Below are positions 35,982-43,701 of a stretch of 64,000 bases of DNA, piece by piece. The stretch is from positions 23,737 to 87,736 of the forward strand of contig JAHJGO010000012.1 of assembly GCA_018824405.1 (NCBI GenBank). Direction: 5' to 3'. This DNA is from Gammaproteobacteria bacterium (GTDB lineage Bacteria; Pseudomonadota; Gammaproteobacteria; Burkholderiales; Sulfuricellaceae). The stretch's first letter is position 1; each line of letters opens with the position of its first letter. The position numbers and the translations under genes were made by a program. Under the pieces are notes generated by a model, which did not search any database, was not told the origin of the DNA, and was given only the letters and a program-made list of their open reading frames with translations.

Positions 35982-36730
35982 GCAATTAATACCCAACCCT
36001 CGAAAACGCAACAATTAGCTCTAGAGGGCAAGCTGTCCAACTACACGAAACAGACGATTAATCATGTTTGGCGAAGAGGGAGAGATACTCTGCTATATAA
36101 TCTTATACATTAATAATCAATAACATATAAAATATCCATAATTGCATTTTGTACCAGTTATTTGTACCGACCATAGATTAGCCTGACATCATATTGTCAA
36201 AGTCAAATTCCATTATCAACACAACAAACCGACCTTGCCAAATTGGTCGTTCAGAAAACCGCAAGTTATCAGACAGCAGTTCGGCCATAGCTGCCGTAGG
36301 AAGGAGCAGCAGGCTTCGTCTGCTAATGGTTAGTTATCGGCCGTGAGCGAGTAAGAATATTGACATGAGCTAAGTCGCGCAGTTTGCGCCCCTCCCCATT
36401 CTATCTACGCCGGATAAGCTTCATACTGTGAATATAACAGTTACTGCGAACGGTCAAGTCTTGCCTTTTGCCTCTGATCGCATGGTAAATGGCAAATGGC
36501 AAGACTTGACCCCGGTGATTGCGCGTTAGCGGCTTTATAAAGTTTTATAAAGATGATCGCGGGGCATCCGGGACGGGCAAGGCGTCAAGACTTGAACCAC
36601 ACGTTACCCAAATTATTAGGGAATCCCTGATGTTTCCCCGCGAAAGATTCCTGTACGTTTCTCCCGACTGCTCGTTGGGGTGAGGCAATACGACGAGTCT
36701 AAAGCCCAATCTTGCAAGGAATAAGATCAG
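35982..36730. other. Gene-poor spacer after the recombinase
   Basis: No convincing gene in about 750 bases. It is AT-rich around 36090-36180, with a short direct repeat TTGTACC near 36150-36170. It carries a 14-base perfect palindrome pair at 36452-36511. An opposite-strand ORF at 36541-36934 is a shadow of the next gene. A TCGGCCATAGCTGCCG segment near 36281 loosely resembles the repeats at 38281 and 41366. Confidence 0.5.
36452..36511. repeat. Perfect long-spaced inverted repeat (REP/RAYT-like)
   Basis: GGTCAAGTCTTGCC (36452-36465) and GGCAAGACTTGACC (36498-36511) are exact 14-base inverted copies around 32 bases that contain further TGGCAAAT repeats. This motif type (GGCAAGACTTGACC) is familiar from intergenic palindromes associated with REP/Y1 transposases in proteobacteria (recalled, not searched). 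No transposase gene is present, so it is probably a non-autonomous remnant. Confidence 0.55.
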
Positions 36731-37657
36731 ATGCCTGGTGGTTACACTCATATTACAGTTGCACAGCTTGCCATCGAGGAGGGGCGTTCCAAAAGGAAAG
36801 GCCTGCTGCACGACGACGCAAAGCGCGCGCTCGCGAAATGGAAGAAATTTGTCATCGTCGGCGCGGTGTGCCCGGACTATCCTTATCTGAACCTTCTGAG
36901 CGGGGAATCGGAAGACTGGGCGAACGCCATGCACAAGGGGAATGCCGTTGATATGCTGCGCGAGGCCGTAAAGGGCGTTCGCGCCATACCCGACAACAAC
37001 ACCCGCCAGAAATGCCTCGCGTGGCTGTTCGGCTTCGCGTCACACGTCGCCACCGACGGCACCATCCATCCGGTGGTCAATCTCAAAGTCGGCGAGTACG
37101 AAACCCACAAACTCGAGCACCGCACCTGCGAGATGTCCCAGGACGTGTTTATCCACGACCCGCTCAAACTGGGTACCATCGAAGTCAATAAGCAGATTTC
37201 CACCAACGTCCAACAGGTGTCCGACCCCAACAACCCCGATCGCATGGATCCCGACATCGCCCGGTTGTGGCAGGATTCGTTGAACGTCGCATACCGAGGT
37301 CACCAGCCGGCCCTCCCTTCGCCCGACGTCCACGCCTGGCACCGTGCCATGCGACAAATGATACGGATTGCGGAAAGCGGCAATATGCTGTTCCCCTTCG
37401 CCCGCCACATGGTTGCGGAAAATGGCATCGTTTACCCGGCGAGTCCGGATCAGCAATACATTCAGAATCTGGAAGTTCCCAGCGGTGCAAGGATGGATTT
37501 CAAGCCCATCTTCGACAAGGCGCTCGAAAACGTTCTCGAACTATGGGGCTGGCTTTCCTTGTCCCTGCAAGGCCAGCCCTCGCCACTGGACACCGTGGCG
37601 AACTGGAGCCTGGACACTGGCATCGACGAAAACGACCACATGGTCTACTGGAGCTGA
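36731..37657 (+). CDS. Zinc-dependent phospholipase C-like protein
   Basis: 308-aa protein beginning MPGGYTHITVAQLA, with a His-rich pattern spread through the chain: H7, the LFGFASHVATDGTIHPVVN segment, and a THKLEHRTCE segment. This is the arrangement of the Zn_dep_PLPC/S1-P1 nuclease superfamily, where an N-terminal His/Trp and several later His/Asp residues bind three zinc ions. 'GxxxHxxxDxxxHP' is well preserved. It has no signal peptide, which is unusual for secreted phospholipases, so an intracellular substrate is possible. Two lipoprotein genes follow directly, starting 5 bases downstream. Confidence 0.75.
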   Translation: MPGGYTHITVAQLAIEEGRSKRKGLLHDDAKRALAKWKKFVIVGAVCPDYPYLNLLSGESEDWANAMHKGNAVDMLREAVKGVRAIPDNNTRQKCLAWLFGFASHVATDGTIHPVVNLKVGEYETHKLEHRTCEMSQDVFIHDPLKLGTIEVNKQISTNVQQVSDPNNPDRMDPDIARLWQDSLNVAYRGHQPALPSPDVHAWHRAMRQMIRIAESGNMLFPFARHMVAENGIVYPASPDQQYIQNLEVPSGARMDFKPIFDKALENVLELWGWLSLSLQGQPSPLDTVANWSLDTGIDENDHMVYWS

Positions 37658-37661
37658 CCGA

Positions 37662-38096
37662 ATGAACATCCGCACCCTCTACGTCGTTACCCTGGCGTTC
37701 CTGCTCGGCGCGTGCGCCACGCCCATGTCCACGACACTGCCGGACTCAGCCAAGCGGGGCCACCTGTCCACCTTGATGGTCAACCTGAGTTCCGCCGTGG
37801 ACGGCTACTTCGCCGACCTTCCGCAGGCACCCACCGACCCGGACGATGTCATTCTGAAGAAAGCCACGGAACACGATCCGAGTCTACTGGCACCGGAATT
37901 CAGTCGGTACGAGGTGAAAACGCAATACCAGAACCCCTTTGCGGTGCTCTTGCTGTGCACCAAGGACGGCAAGCAGGCGATCATGGAAGATGCCGGCTGC
38001 TCGGCCCGGTTGGATCGGAAGGTAACCCGACCCGCAGAGTGCAAGTTCACCTTGCGCGTCAAAGAGGGCTGCGTGGTGGAGGGTGGTGAGCAATGA
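37662..38096 (+). CDS. Lipoprotein of unknown function
   Basis: 144-aa protein with a signal peptide ending in the lipobox LLGAC (Cys at about 18). The start ATG 37662 lies 5 bases after the phospholipase-like gene. The mature part is a small domain with four further cysteines (LLCTKDGK, DAGCSA, PAECKF, EGCVVEGG) that could form disulfides. No family was recognised. It is translation-coupled to the next lipoprotein (ATGA overlap). Confidence 0.7.
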   Translation: MNIRTLYVVTLAFLLGACATPMSTTLPDSAKRGHLSTLMVNLSSAVDGYFADLPQAPTDPDDVILKKATEHDPSLLAPEFSRYEVKTQYQNPFAVLLLCTKDGKQAIMEDAGCSARLDRKVTRPAECKFTLRVKEGCVVEGGEQ

Positions 38097-38281
38097 TAGC
38101 GTCCTTCCCCACACACAAAAGCCACTCGGCAAGAGTCTTGCTTTCGGTCATCGCTCTCATGCTATCCGCGTGTGTAGCCACCGTACCTCGCTCCGCGGCT
38201 TTGTCCTGCGTCATCACCAATCGATCAGACCTTGGCGCGTGTTTAAACAAGCTACTTTCCATAATCGGCGACTATGCATAA
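38093..38281 (+). CDS. Small putative lipoprotein
   Basis: 62-aa ORF whose ATG overlaps the previous stop by 4 bases. It has a hydrophobic stretch with lipobox-like LMLSAC (residue 27), followed by about 35 residues with two more cysteines. Overlap and lipobox support it as real. The short length leaves doubt. Confidence 0.5.
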   Translation: MIASFPTHKSHSARVLLSVIALMLSACVATVPRSAALSCVITNRSDLGACLNKLLSIIGDYA

Positions 38282-38306
38282 TCGGCCATTGCCGCCGGTG
38301 GCCGAT
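38281..38306. repeat. Short palindromic repeat, copy 1
   Basis: ATCGGCCA ... TGGCCGAT (38281-38288 and 38299-38306) is an 8-base perfect hairpin. The whole 26-base unit matches 41366-41391 at 22 of 26 positions. It directly follows a lipoprotein stop. It may be a recombination scar or dispersed hairpin of the accessory patch. Confidence 0.4.
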
Positions 38307-38530
38307 CGGTCTGTGTCGGGCAGCAATGTGACGTCAAGCAGCCCTTTAGTGGCTGCATGGCTCGAACGTCAGCTTCTCAATCTGGCGAATTCACCCTATC
38401 GACCCATTTCAGCCGGTCATGGCTTGCTCTCCGAGAGTCCGTTCAACCAGCGAAAGAGGTCGTTCAATCTTTGAACTCAGGCTGCGGCCTGCCAGTGACG
38501 TCGCGCCTGCAGCGAATTGCGAGCTCGCTC

Positions 38531-39022
38531 CTACGAAACAACCAGATCCATGATCTCAACGATCCGTTTTGCGTGACCGAAATACTGGATTACATCCGTA
38601 AGAGAGGTGGTTGGGTTACCTCCATGCGCAAACTCATTTCTCGCATTGACCAACGACTGAAGTGAGGTAATAAGGGCAGACCTGTTTGGCTCAGCATTAA
38701 GCTGGCGCTTAAATGTGTCCTGCCAATCTTTGTCAAAATCCAACAGGAACTTGTTCATATTCTCGATCGTTGGATTCGCTGAACCATCTCTAATGCGCCG
38801 ATCTATAAACCGCTTAACCTGCTTTATGCTCCTATGGGAAGAGTAGTCAGCGATAACGGCCTTGAATGATGTCTCAATGGAACCGCAGGCTCGAACCACT
38901 GCGTATTTCGTGAGGTAAGGCACAACGGCACTTGTAACGCCGAGATTTGCAATAATCTCCTGAACTTGCACAAGCTCAGCATCACAAGCTGACAGGACCT
39001 GGGCAACATCAGGGTTGTTCAT
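38531..39022 (-). CDS. HEPN-domain protein (probable ribonuclease), partner of DUF262
   Basis: 163-aa all-alpha protein. Near the C-terminus it has the HEPN motif R-x4-H in NARNEFAHG (R128, H133), the RNA-cleaving signature of this superfamily. The length and character fit the MAE_28990- or RiboL-PSP-like HEPN families, which are found beside DUF262 proteins. The 14-base overlap with the DUF262 gene shows coupling. HEPN nucleases act in toxin-antitoxin, abortive infection and other defence systems. Here the second gene may activate, inhibit or target it (inference). Confidence 0.8.
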   Translation of the reverse strand: MNNPDVAQVLSACDAELVQVQEIIANLGVTSAVVPYLTKYAVVRACGSIETSFKAVIADYSSHRSIKQVKRFIDRRIRDGSANPTIENMNKFLLDFDKDWQDTFKRQLNAEPNRSALITSLQSLVNARNEFAHGGNPTTSLTDVIQYFGHAKRIVEIMDLVVS

Positions 39023-40145
39023 AGTTGATGCCGAACAGATGCTGGCAAGCCATCGAGATGCGCTTGTAAATGCTGTCGCGCTTCATCGTCTCTTGGCTGA
39101 TCGCCAAGCGATATTCCGGATCTAATAGAAGCTCTCTCCTCGCCTCTCCAGGATTTTGCGGAGGCGTTATGCCCCCTACGCGCAATGCGTAGTCGGCGGC
39201 AATTAGCGTTGAGTCGAATATTGTCGGGCTGAACTTTGGAACAAATCTCGTAGAATCAGTTGGCGATACGTTATGGAACGCATTTCCGCCAAACGAGCTC
39301 ATTACAAGGTCTATTGCAGATATAAACCGCTGGCGCATTTCATCGATCTGATTCTGCGGGATATTTGCGTTAGCTTTCATATACAGGTCCAAGAATCTCC
39401 GGAGAGATATTTTTTCTCTTGTGTCTGTACGATATGCCTCTGAAGTTAGTGCATAGAAACGGAGGATAAACTCCATGTCCCGCATTCTTGCATCGGGCTC
39501 ATTCAGGCCAAACAGCGCTCTCCATGGCCCATAGTCGTTCAGCGAAAATAGCAAACTATTGAAGTTGCCTTGGGCAACGCAGTTACGTATTTCCTGAGAA
39601 AGCAGCGTCCTACCAGACGTATTTATCCTTTCAAATACTTGGAAAAGACTGGTGTCATCCTGTGACGGCTGCTGCTGAGCAAAAATGATTGCGTGGATAG
39701 TCGTATTTCGGACTCGTCGCTGCTCGGTATCACTTAACTCTAGGAAGTTCTTGCCACGCCACCGAGAGTTTATTTTTTCAGACCTAGATAGGGAAAACGA
39801 TTTCCCATCTCTTGAAAAGATCCCATTTACATAGTCATATACCGTCATAATGCGCTGATAACCATCGATTATCAGAAGCTTTTCATCCTGCGTCTGTGCA
39901 AGAAAGATGCTCGGAACGGGCAATCCGAGAAGCAATGAATCGATGAAACGAGAGGCTTCTGCGCGGTCCCAGACGTACTTTCTTTGTAGCTCTGGTTTGA
40001 CCAACTCATCATCGTCATAGCGCTGTATGAGTTCACGAAACGAAAGATCAGCACCCCATGGCTTGATGTTAAAAAGACTGTCATCTGAGTAGGCATCGTT
40101 ATCTTCATCGCGGATGTGTTGAATAACATCCTTTGTAGTTGCCAT
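39009..40145 (-). CDS. DUF262 (ParB/GmrSD-N-like) protein
   Basis: 378-aa protein, start ATG 40145, chosen for the GGAAAGGAGAG site 5-8 bases before it. The frame is open 20 codons further up. N-terminal DUF262 features are LQRKYVWD (53-60) and the nucleotide-binding DGYQR motif (94-98, usually DGQQR), followed by FxRINTSG (VFERINTSGRTLL). The C-terminal half (about 210-378) is helical. There is no DUF1524 HNH nuclease, so it is not a complete GmrSD enzyme. The nuclease role would fall to the overlapping HEPN gene. Defence or toxin-antitoxin function is an inference. Confidence 0.82.
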   Translation of the reverse strand: MATTKDVIQHIRDEDNDAYSDDSLFNIKPWGADLSFRELIQRYDDDELVKPELQRKYVWDRAEASRFIDSLLLGLPVPSIFLAQTQDEKLLIIDGYQRIMTVYDYVNGIFSRDGKSFSLSRSEKINSRWRGKNFLELSDTEQRRVRNTTIHAIIFAQQQPSQDDTSLFQVFERINTSGRTLLSQEIRNCVAQGNFNSLLFSLNDYGPWRALFGLNEPDARMRDMEFILRFYALTSEAYRTDTREKISLRRFLDLYMKANANIPQNQIDEMRQRFISAIDLVMSSFGGNAFHNVSPTDSTRFVPKFSPTIFDSTLIAADYALRVGGITPPQNPGEARRELLLDPEYRLAISQETMKRDSIYKRISMACQHLFGINYEQP

Positions 40146-40623
40146 TGGTTCTCTCCTTTCCTTAAGTGAGGTGGCTAGTATAGATGCCAACATCTTCCAA
40201 GTCATTTTGGCTACTAATATGCCCTGGATAGGGCTCGCTATCGTTTCTTCAGTTCCTGATTGATGCTACTAACGCAAGGTTAACGACGACAAAGACCGAA
40301 TTGCTGTCAGATTATCCACCGATCTGAAGGTCTTCTTCGGTAGGAGACCCGCCACTAAAACAGGGGAACTTATTGCGCTTGTTATGACCGAAAATGGCAC
40401 GGAGCACTCAGTGAGCATTGCTCCGCAAAGCAGTCAGAGGTCACTACCAGCAAATGTTCGCCACCGTCCGCAATCGGAATTTCCCGCCTACTTCCGGATC
40501 GTGCCAAAAGGGGACGTTTCGGCTAAGTAGGAATTAGGTCAGATATGCTGCGAACAGCGGTCAATCAGACAAGGAGTTTTTGGGATTTCCTACAGCGTCC
40601 GGTGGACCGCAAGGTTATCCGGT
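40146..40623. other. Spacer with no convincing gene
   Basis: Nothing certain here. The minus-strand ribosome site of the DUF262 gene lies at its left edge. A short plus-strand stretch around 40390-40530 reads as an open frame but resembles no family I know and has no start. It probably contains degraded mobile DNA in front of the IS21 remnant. Confidence 0.4.
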
Positions 40624-40801
40624 GAGTGGGTTCAGGTCTTCGGCGATGCCAAGATGACCACGGCGCTGCTCGATCGCATCACCCATCACTGCGATATTCT
40701 GGAAACTGGAAATGATTCCTTCCGCTTTAAACAGCGCAAGAAATCAGCTTAAAACCCTGGTCAAAATTGGACGCTGACGGGCGGTCAAATTTGAACGCTG
40801 A
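40624..40801 (+). pseudogene. IS21-family remnant: IstB C-terminus and end repeats
   Basis: In the frame ending at TAA 40750-40752 the sequence reads [17 protein letters not shown], then a C-terminal [16 protein letters not shown] segment, the end of an IS21-type IstB ATPase. The upstream part of istB and all of istA are missing. Directly after it come two 19-base near-identical direct repeats (40759-40777 and 40783-40801, 17 of 19 matches), as seen at IS21 ends. The element is dead, but marks past transposition in the patch. Confidence 0.75.
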
Positions 40802-41001
40802 TTGACATTTTTAGTGGTTTTCCCTATACCCACAATGGTTACTTTCTGGCAGGCTCAAATTTTTGAGTACTTCAGCAAGACTCTTTGCACTGAGTACCAG
40901 TTGGAATCTAGCAAAGACCGTTTTCGGGAAGTAGTAGGGCAATGGTCACATGCGAAACGCAAATAGCTGAAATGTAATTTTGACCTAGTGGGGGTGTTGC
41001 T

Positions 41002-41355
41002 ATGGACTTAAAGCACCATTACCAGCAGTACCTTGAATCATCAGGAAAAAAGGTCTTATTTAATCCACCGCATAAACAAGACTTTAATCAGTCGCAAAAA
41101 CAAGACTTCGTATATGTGAAATATCGCGGTTCAGTCGATCTGGCACATTTTGTTTGCTACCCACTAATAAAGAGTTCTCTGGTGAAGAACTTGTGTTATG
41201 ACGCCAAAGAAAAATACGTTATTGTCAATTTGAAGGGTATTTACTACCTCTATTGTGAAGTACCAAGCAATGTCGTTTTAAATTGGTTGTCTGCGAACTC
41301 AAAGGGGAAGTTTTTTGATGCTCACATTAAGCACAACTTTGCATGCGCTGAATAA
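41002..41355 (+). CDS. KTSC-domain protein
   Basis: 117-aa protein. The C-terminal half (about 53-112) has the KTSC pattern: a SS-x-x-x-x-x-Y-D start (IKSSLVKNLCYDAKEKYVIV), an aromatic YYLYCEVPSNVV segment, then SKGKFFDAHIKHNF. The domain occurs alone or with lysyl-tRNA synthetase and may bind RNA (recalled description). A purine-rich GTGGGGGTG ribosome site is upstream. The N-terminal 50 residues are basic and Gln-rich, unlike any domain I recognise. Confidence 0.65.
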   Translation: MDLKHHYQQYLESSGKKVLFNPPHKQDFNQSQKQDFVYVKYRGSVDLAHFVCYPLIKSSLVKNLCYDAKEKYVIVNLKGIYYLYCEVPSNVVLNWLSANSKGKFFDAHIKHNFACAE

Positions 41356-41365
41356 ATGACCGGTG

Positions 41366-41391
41366 ATCAGCCATTGCTGCCGGTGGCATAT
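41366..41391. repeat. Short palindromic repeat, copy 2
   Basis: This 26-base unit matches the one at 38281-38306 at 22 positions. Its hairpin is weaker than in copy 1. It lies just after the KTSC gene stop, the same position relative to a gene end as copy 1. Confidence 0.35.
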
Positions 41392-41486
41392 CGCCACGGC
41401 AATTACCTTGGTGCCGGGAATCGGCCTACTGATGCTTTCCGATAAATTGCAGAGCAAAGCTCAATAAATGAACTGAGGACGCAAAA

Positions 41487-41702
41487 ATGGAACACTCCGA
41501 ATTTGTCCAGTCCTGGAATCAAGGAAAGCTGGAAATCGACGTTGATCGTTCAAAGGCACTTCAAATTGCTGGTTCAAAAATGCTGCCCAAGCGTTATCAA
41601 GCGGCACACATGTTCTGGAGCTGGGTTTGGATTCTTTCAATACCTGCGGCATTCGCAGTAATGTACCAAATCAAATACCTGATTTCGTTCTGGTATACCT
41701 GA
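41487..41702 (+). CDS. Small membrane protein, unknown
   Basis: 71-aa ORF with a GAGGAC ribosome site 6 bases before the ATG. The N-terminus is hydrophilic, and one membrane helix lies at about 44-66 (WSWVWILSIPAAFAVMYQI). A strong hairpin immediately after the stop supports a transcribed unit. No family recognised. Confidence 0.5.
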   Translation: MEHSEFVQSWNQGKLEIDVDRSKALQIAGSKMLPKRYQAAHMFWSWVWILSIPAAFAVMYQIKYLISFWYT

Positions 41703-41703
41703 A

Positions 41704-41735
41704 TGTGAGATTGACAAAAAATTGTCAATCTCACA
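41704..41735. terminator. Perfect 14-bp hairpin (bidirectional terminator)
   Basis: TGTGAGATTGACAA (41704-41717) pairs fully with TTGTCAATCTCACA (41722-41735) over an AAAA loop. It starts 2 bases after the stop of the small membrane protein and covers the stop of the opposite ORF at 41731. There is no long T-run, but the stem is very strong. Confidence 0.7.
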
Positions 41736-42006
41736 ATGGGTTCAAGTTTTCTTCCCCTCCTGCAAATGCCCTGATTCTGGCAATCCGTTGAAGCAACTCG
41801 CCATATCCCCGAGTCTTCATTAAATCAGAAATTTCAAGATCTCGTTGATATTGCCTATAAAGCGGAAGCGAAATAGGTAGTTCTACGTATGGACCTAGAC
41901 CCGGACTAAGTGAGTGATGTTTTGGAGTTATTGCTGGAATCTTGAGACAAACTGACCAACGGGAACCCAACGCTGAATAAATAAAGTTGCATCTAAGGGT
42001 ATACAT
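41731..42006 (-). CDS. Small ORF or gene remnant, unknown
   Basis: 91-aa open frame whose C-terminal part (LPLYRQYQRDLEISDLM, then RIARIRAFAGGEENLNPL) has the composition of a real soluble protein. Its stop lies in the hairpin stem. The N-terminus (MYTLRCNFIYS) overlaps the pilus-operon leader and looks non-natural, so this may be the 3' end of a decayed gene. Function unknown. Confidence 0.25.
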   Translation of the reverse strand: MYTLRCNFIYSALGSRWSVCLKIPAITPKHHSLSPGLGPYVELPISLPLYRQYQRDLEISDLMKTRGYGELLQRIARIRAFAGGEENLNPL

Positions 42007-42062
42007 TTCTTATCTGAGTACCCCGTTCTGTACACCGCTGTATAGATTTTCGGAGATGAAAA

Positions 42063-42833
42063 ATGAAAAAGAATACACAACGAGGCTTCACCTTGGTCGA
42101 AATGACCATCGTGCTGGTCATCATCGGCTTGATTCTCGGAGCTGTTACTATCGGCAAGGATGTACAGCGCAACGCAGAGTACACCAAGGTCAAACAGAAA
42201 TTCTTCGACCAGTGGGTGCTGGCGTATAACGCCTATTACCAACGTACCGGGGTTGTTACCGGCGATAATCAGGTGGCGCCGCAAATGATGGTCAATGGCG
42301 CGAATTTTGCCGTTCCCTCGGGTGGAAACATGACCACAGCAACGCCACCCGCCGCAATTTGCCGCGGAGCTGCCGGGCCAAACATGGCACGAGCAATGCA
42401 GGCGGCAGGTACTAACGACGAATTCAACCTGCGCACCATGATGCAGCGAGCGGGCGTACGTATGCCGGCCGGACGTGCGGAAGGCAGCGAAGATCGCTAC
42501 GTCTTTCTCGATTCTAACGGCAACCCTCAGGAAATCCAGGTCTGCTTCCAGTGGAATGCACCCTCTACGCCATCCGGAGCAGGTAACGTCATGGTGATTA
42601 CCGGACTGACGCCCGATCTGGCGCGGATGCTCGACCAGATGATCGATGGCAAGGCTGATGCGCGGGAAGGGCTGTTCCGCCAGGAACTGGTGGCCAACGG
42701 GACTGGCAATGTCCCCGGTGTCGAGTGGGATGTCACCAACCAGCATAGATACGGCGAGACCGGCACGACGCCTTCCAATCTGGATGAAAACCAGGTTGCC
42801 ACGGTCATCGCTCATTACAAGATGAACCAGTAA
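42063..42833 (+). CDS. Prepilin family A, member 1 (candidate major pilin)
   Basis: 256-aa prepilin-like protein. The leader MKKNTQRG ends before FTLVEMTIVLVIIGLILG, with cleavage at G|F and Glu+5 kept. The globular part has a shared family block (MPAGRAEGSEDRY, DSNGNPQEIQVCFQ) and TPDLARMLDQMIDGKADAREG. The same block occurs in the next gene and in the last gene of the operon (58865). It opens the pilus operon. GGAG about 7 bases upstream decides the start. Size is larger than typical type IV pilins (about 150 aa). First position and length make it a candidate major or tip pilin (inference). Confidence 0.85.
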   Translation: MKKNTQRGFTLVEMTIVLVIIGLILGAVTIGKDVQRNAEYTKVKQKFFDQWVLAYNAYYQRTGVVTGDNQVAPQMMVNGANFAVPSGGNMTTATPPAAICRGAAGPNMARAMQAAGTNDEFNLRTMMQRAGVRMPAGRAEGSEDRYVFLDSNGNPQEIQVCFQWNAPSTPSGAGNVMVITGLTPDLARMLDQMIDGKADAREGLFRQELVANGTGNVPGVEWDVTNQHRYGETGTTPSNLDENQVATVIAHYKMNQ

Positions 42834-42852
42834 ACCTGCCAGGAGTCCAGTC

Positions 42853-43701
42853 ATGCCTATCCCACCTGTCAAACATCGGACGACACAGCGTGGTTTTACG
42901 CTGGTCGAAATGACCATCGTTCTGGTCATCATTGGCCTGATTATTGGCGCTGTAGCTATTGGCAAGGACGTCGTTCGTAATGCCGAATATCAGAAAGTCG
43001 GTAATAAATTCATTTACGAATGGAAAAAAACCTACGACCAATACTATCAACGTACCGGTGTTCGGCTTGGTGATAGTCAGGTTGCGCCGACCGGCATGGT
43101 GAATGGCAACGAAACCCAGATCGGTGGGCAACCGGCATCGAGCGGCAACCTGAACGGCGCTGTCGCCGGACTGCCAGAAAACTATACCAACACCGGTTTG
43201 CGCATCTGCCACGGGCAGGGCTATGCACAAAACTCGGTTGGTACTGGCGATCCGGGTTTGGCCGTGCAGGATCTGCGCGCACTGATGCAGCGCATCGGTA
43301 TCCGCATGCCGCCTGGACGTGGCGAGGGCAAGGAAGATCGCTTCGAATACACGGACACGAATGGCAATGCTGCAGAGTTGCAGGTGTGTTTCCAGTGGAA
43401 TCCTCCCGGCACGATCAGCGGCGCGGGAAATGTGATGGTGATTCGTGGCTTGACGCCTGATCTGGCACGCTACCTCGATCAGCTCGTCGATGGCAAGCCC
43501 GATGCACTTGAAGGTCGTTTCCGCGCCCAGGATGCACGGATGAACTCTTCCGAACCATCTCATCAGCAACCGGGGCACGAGTGGGAAGCGAACAACACCT
43601 TTGCCAACGCTGAAGCTGCGCCTACGGCTACCGGCGTCGGTCAGAATCGTGATGAAGACCGCATCGTGTTGCGCACCGCACATTGGGTCATGGATCAATG
43701 A
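42853..43701 (+). CDS. Prepilin family A, member 2
   Basis: 282-aa paralogue of the preceding pilin. It has cleavage site G|FTLVEMTIVLVIIGLIIG, the block MPPGRGEGKEDRF ... ELQVCFQWNPPG, and TPDLARYLDQLVDGKPDALEG. AGGAG lies 7 bases before the ATG. Nearly the same N-helix as member 1 shows a recent duplication, while the C-terminal 40 residues differ and are more hydrophilic. The stop overlaps the next start by 4 bases. Confidence 0.85.
   Translation: MPIPPVKHRTTQRGFTLVEMTIVLVIIGLIIGAVAIGKDVVRNAEYQKVGNKFIYEWKKTYDQYYQRTGVRLGDSQVAPTGMVNGNETQIGGQPASSGNLNGAVAGLPENYTNTGLRICHGQGYAQNSVGTGDPGLAVQDLRALMQRIGIRMPPGRGEGKEDRFEYTDTNGNAAELQVCFQWNPPGTISGAGNVMVIRGLTPDLARYLDQLVDGKPDALEGRFRAQDARMNSSEPSHQQPGHEWEANNTFANAEAAPTATGVGQNRDEDRIVLRTAHWVMDQ

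Noticed and set aside
36541..36934. 129-codon minus-strand ORF at the start of the phospholipase-like gene
   Set aside because: Antisense of the conserved His-rich N-terminus; no domain or start signal.
38357..38665. 102-codon plus-strand ORF overlapping the HEPN gene
   Set aside because: It overlaps the 3' end of the HEPN gene in antisense and has no ribosome site or recognisable domain.
39009..40145. Type IV restriction enzyme GmrSD
   Set aside because: Only the DUF262 half is present; the DUF1524 HNH nuclease half is absent and a HEPN gene takes its place.
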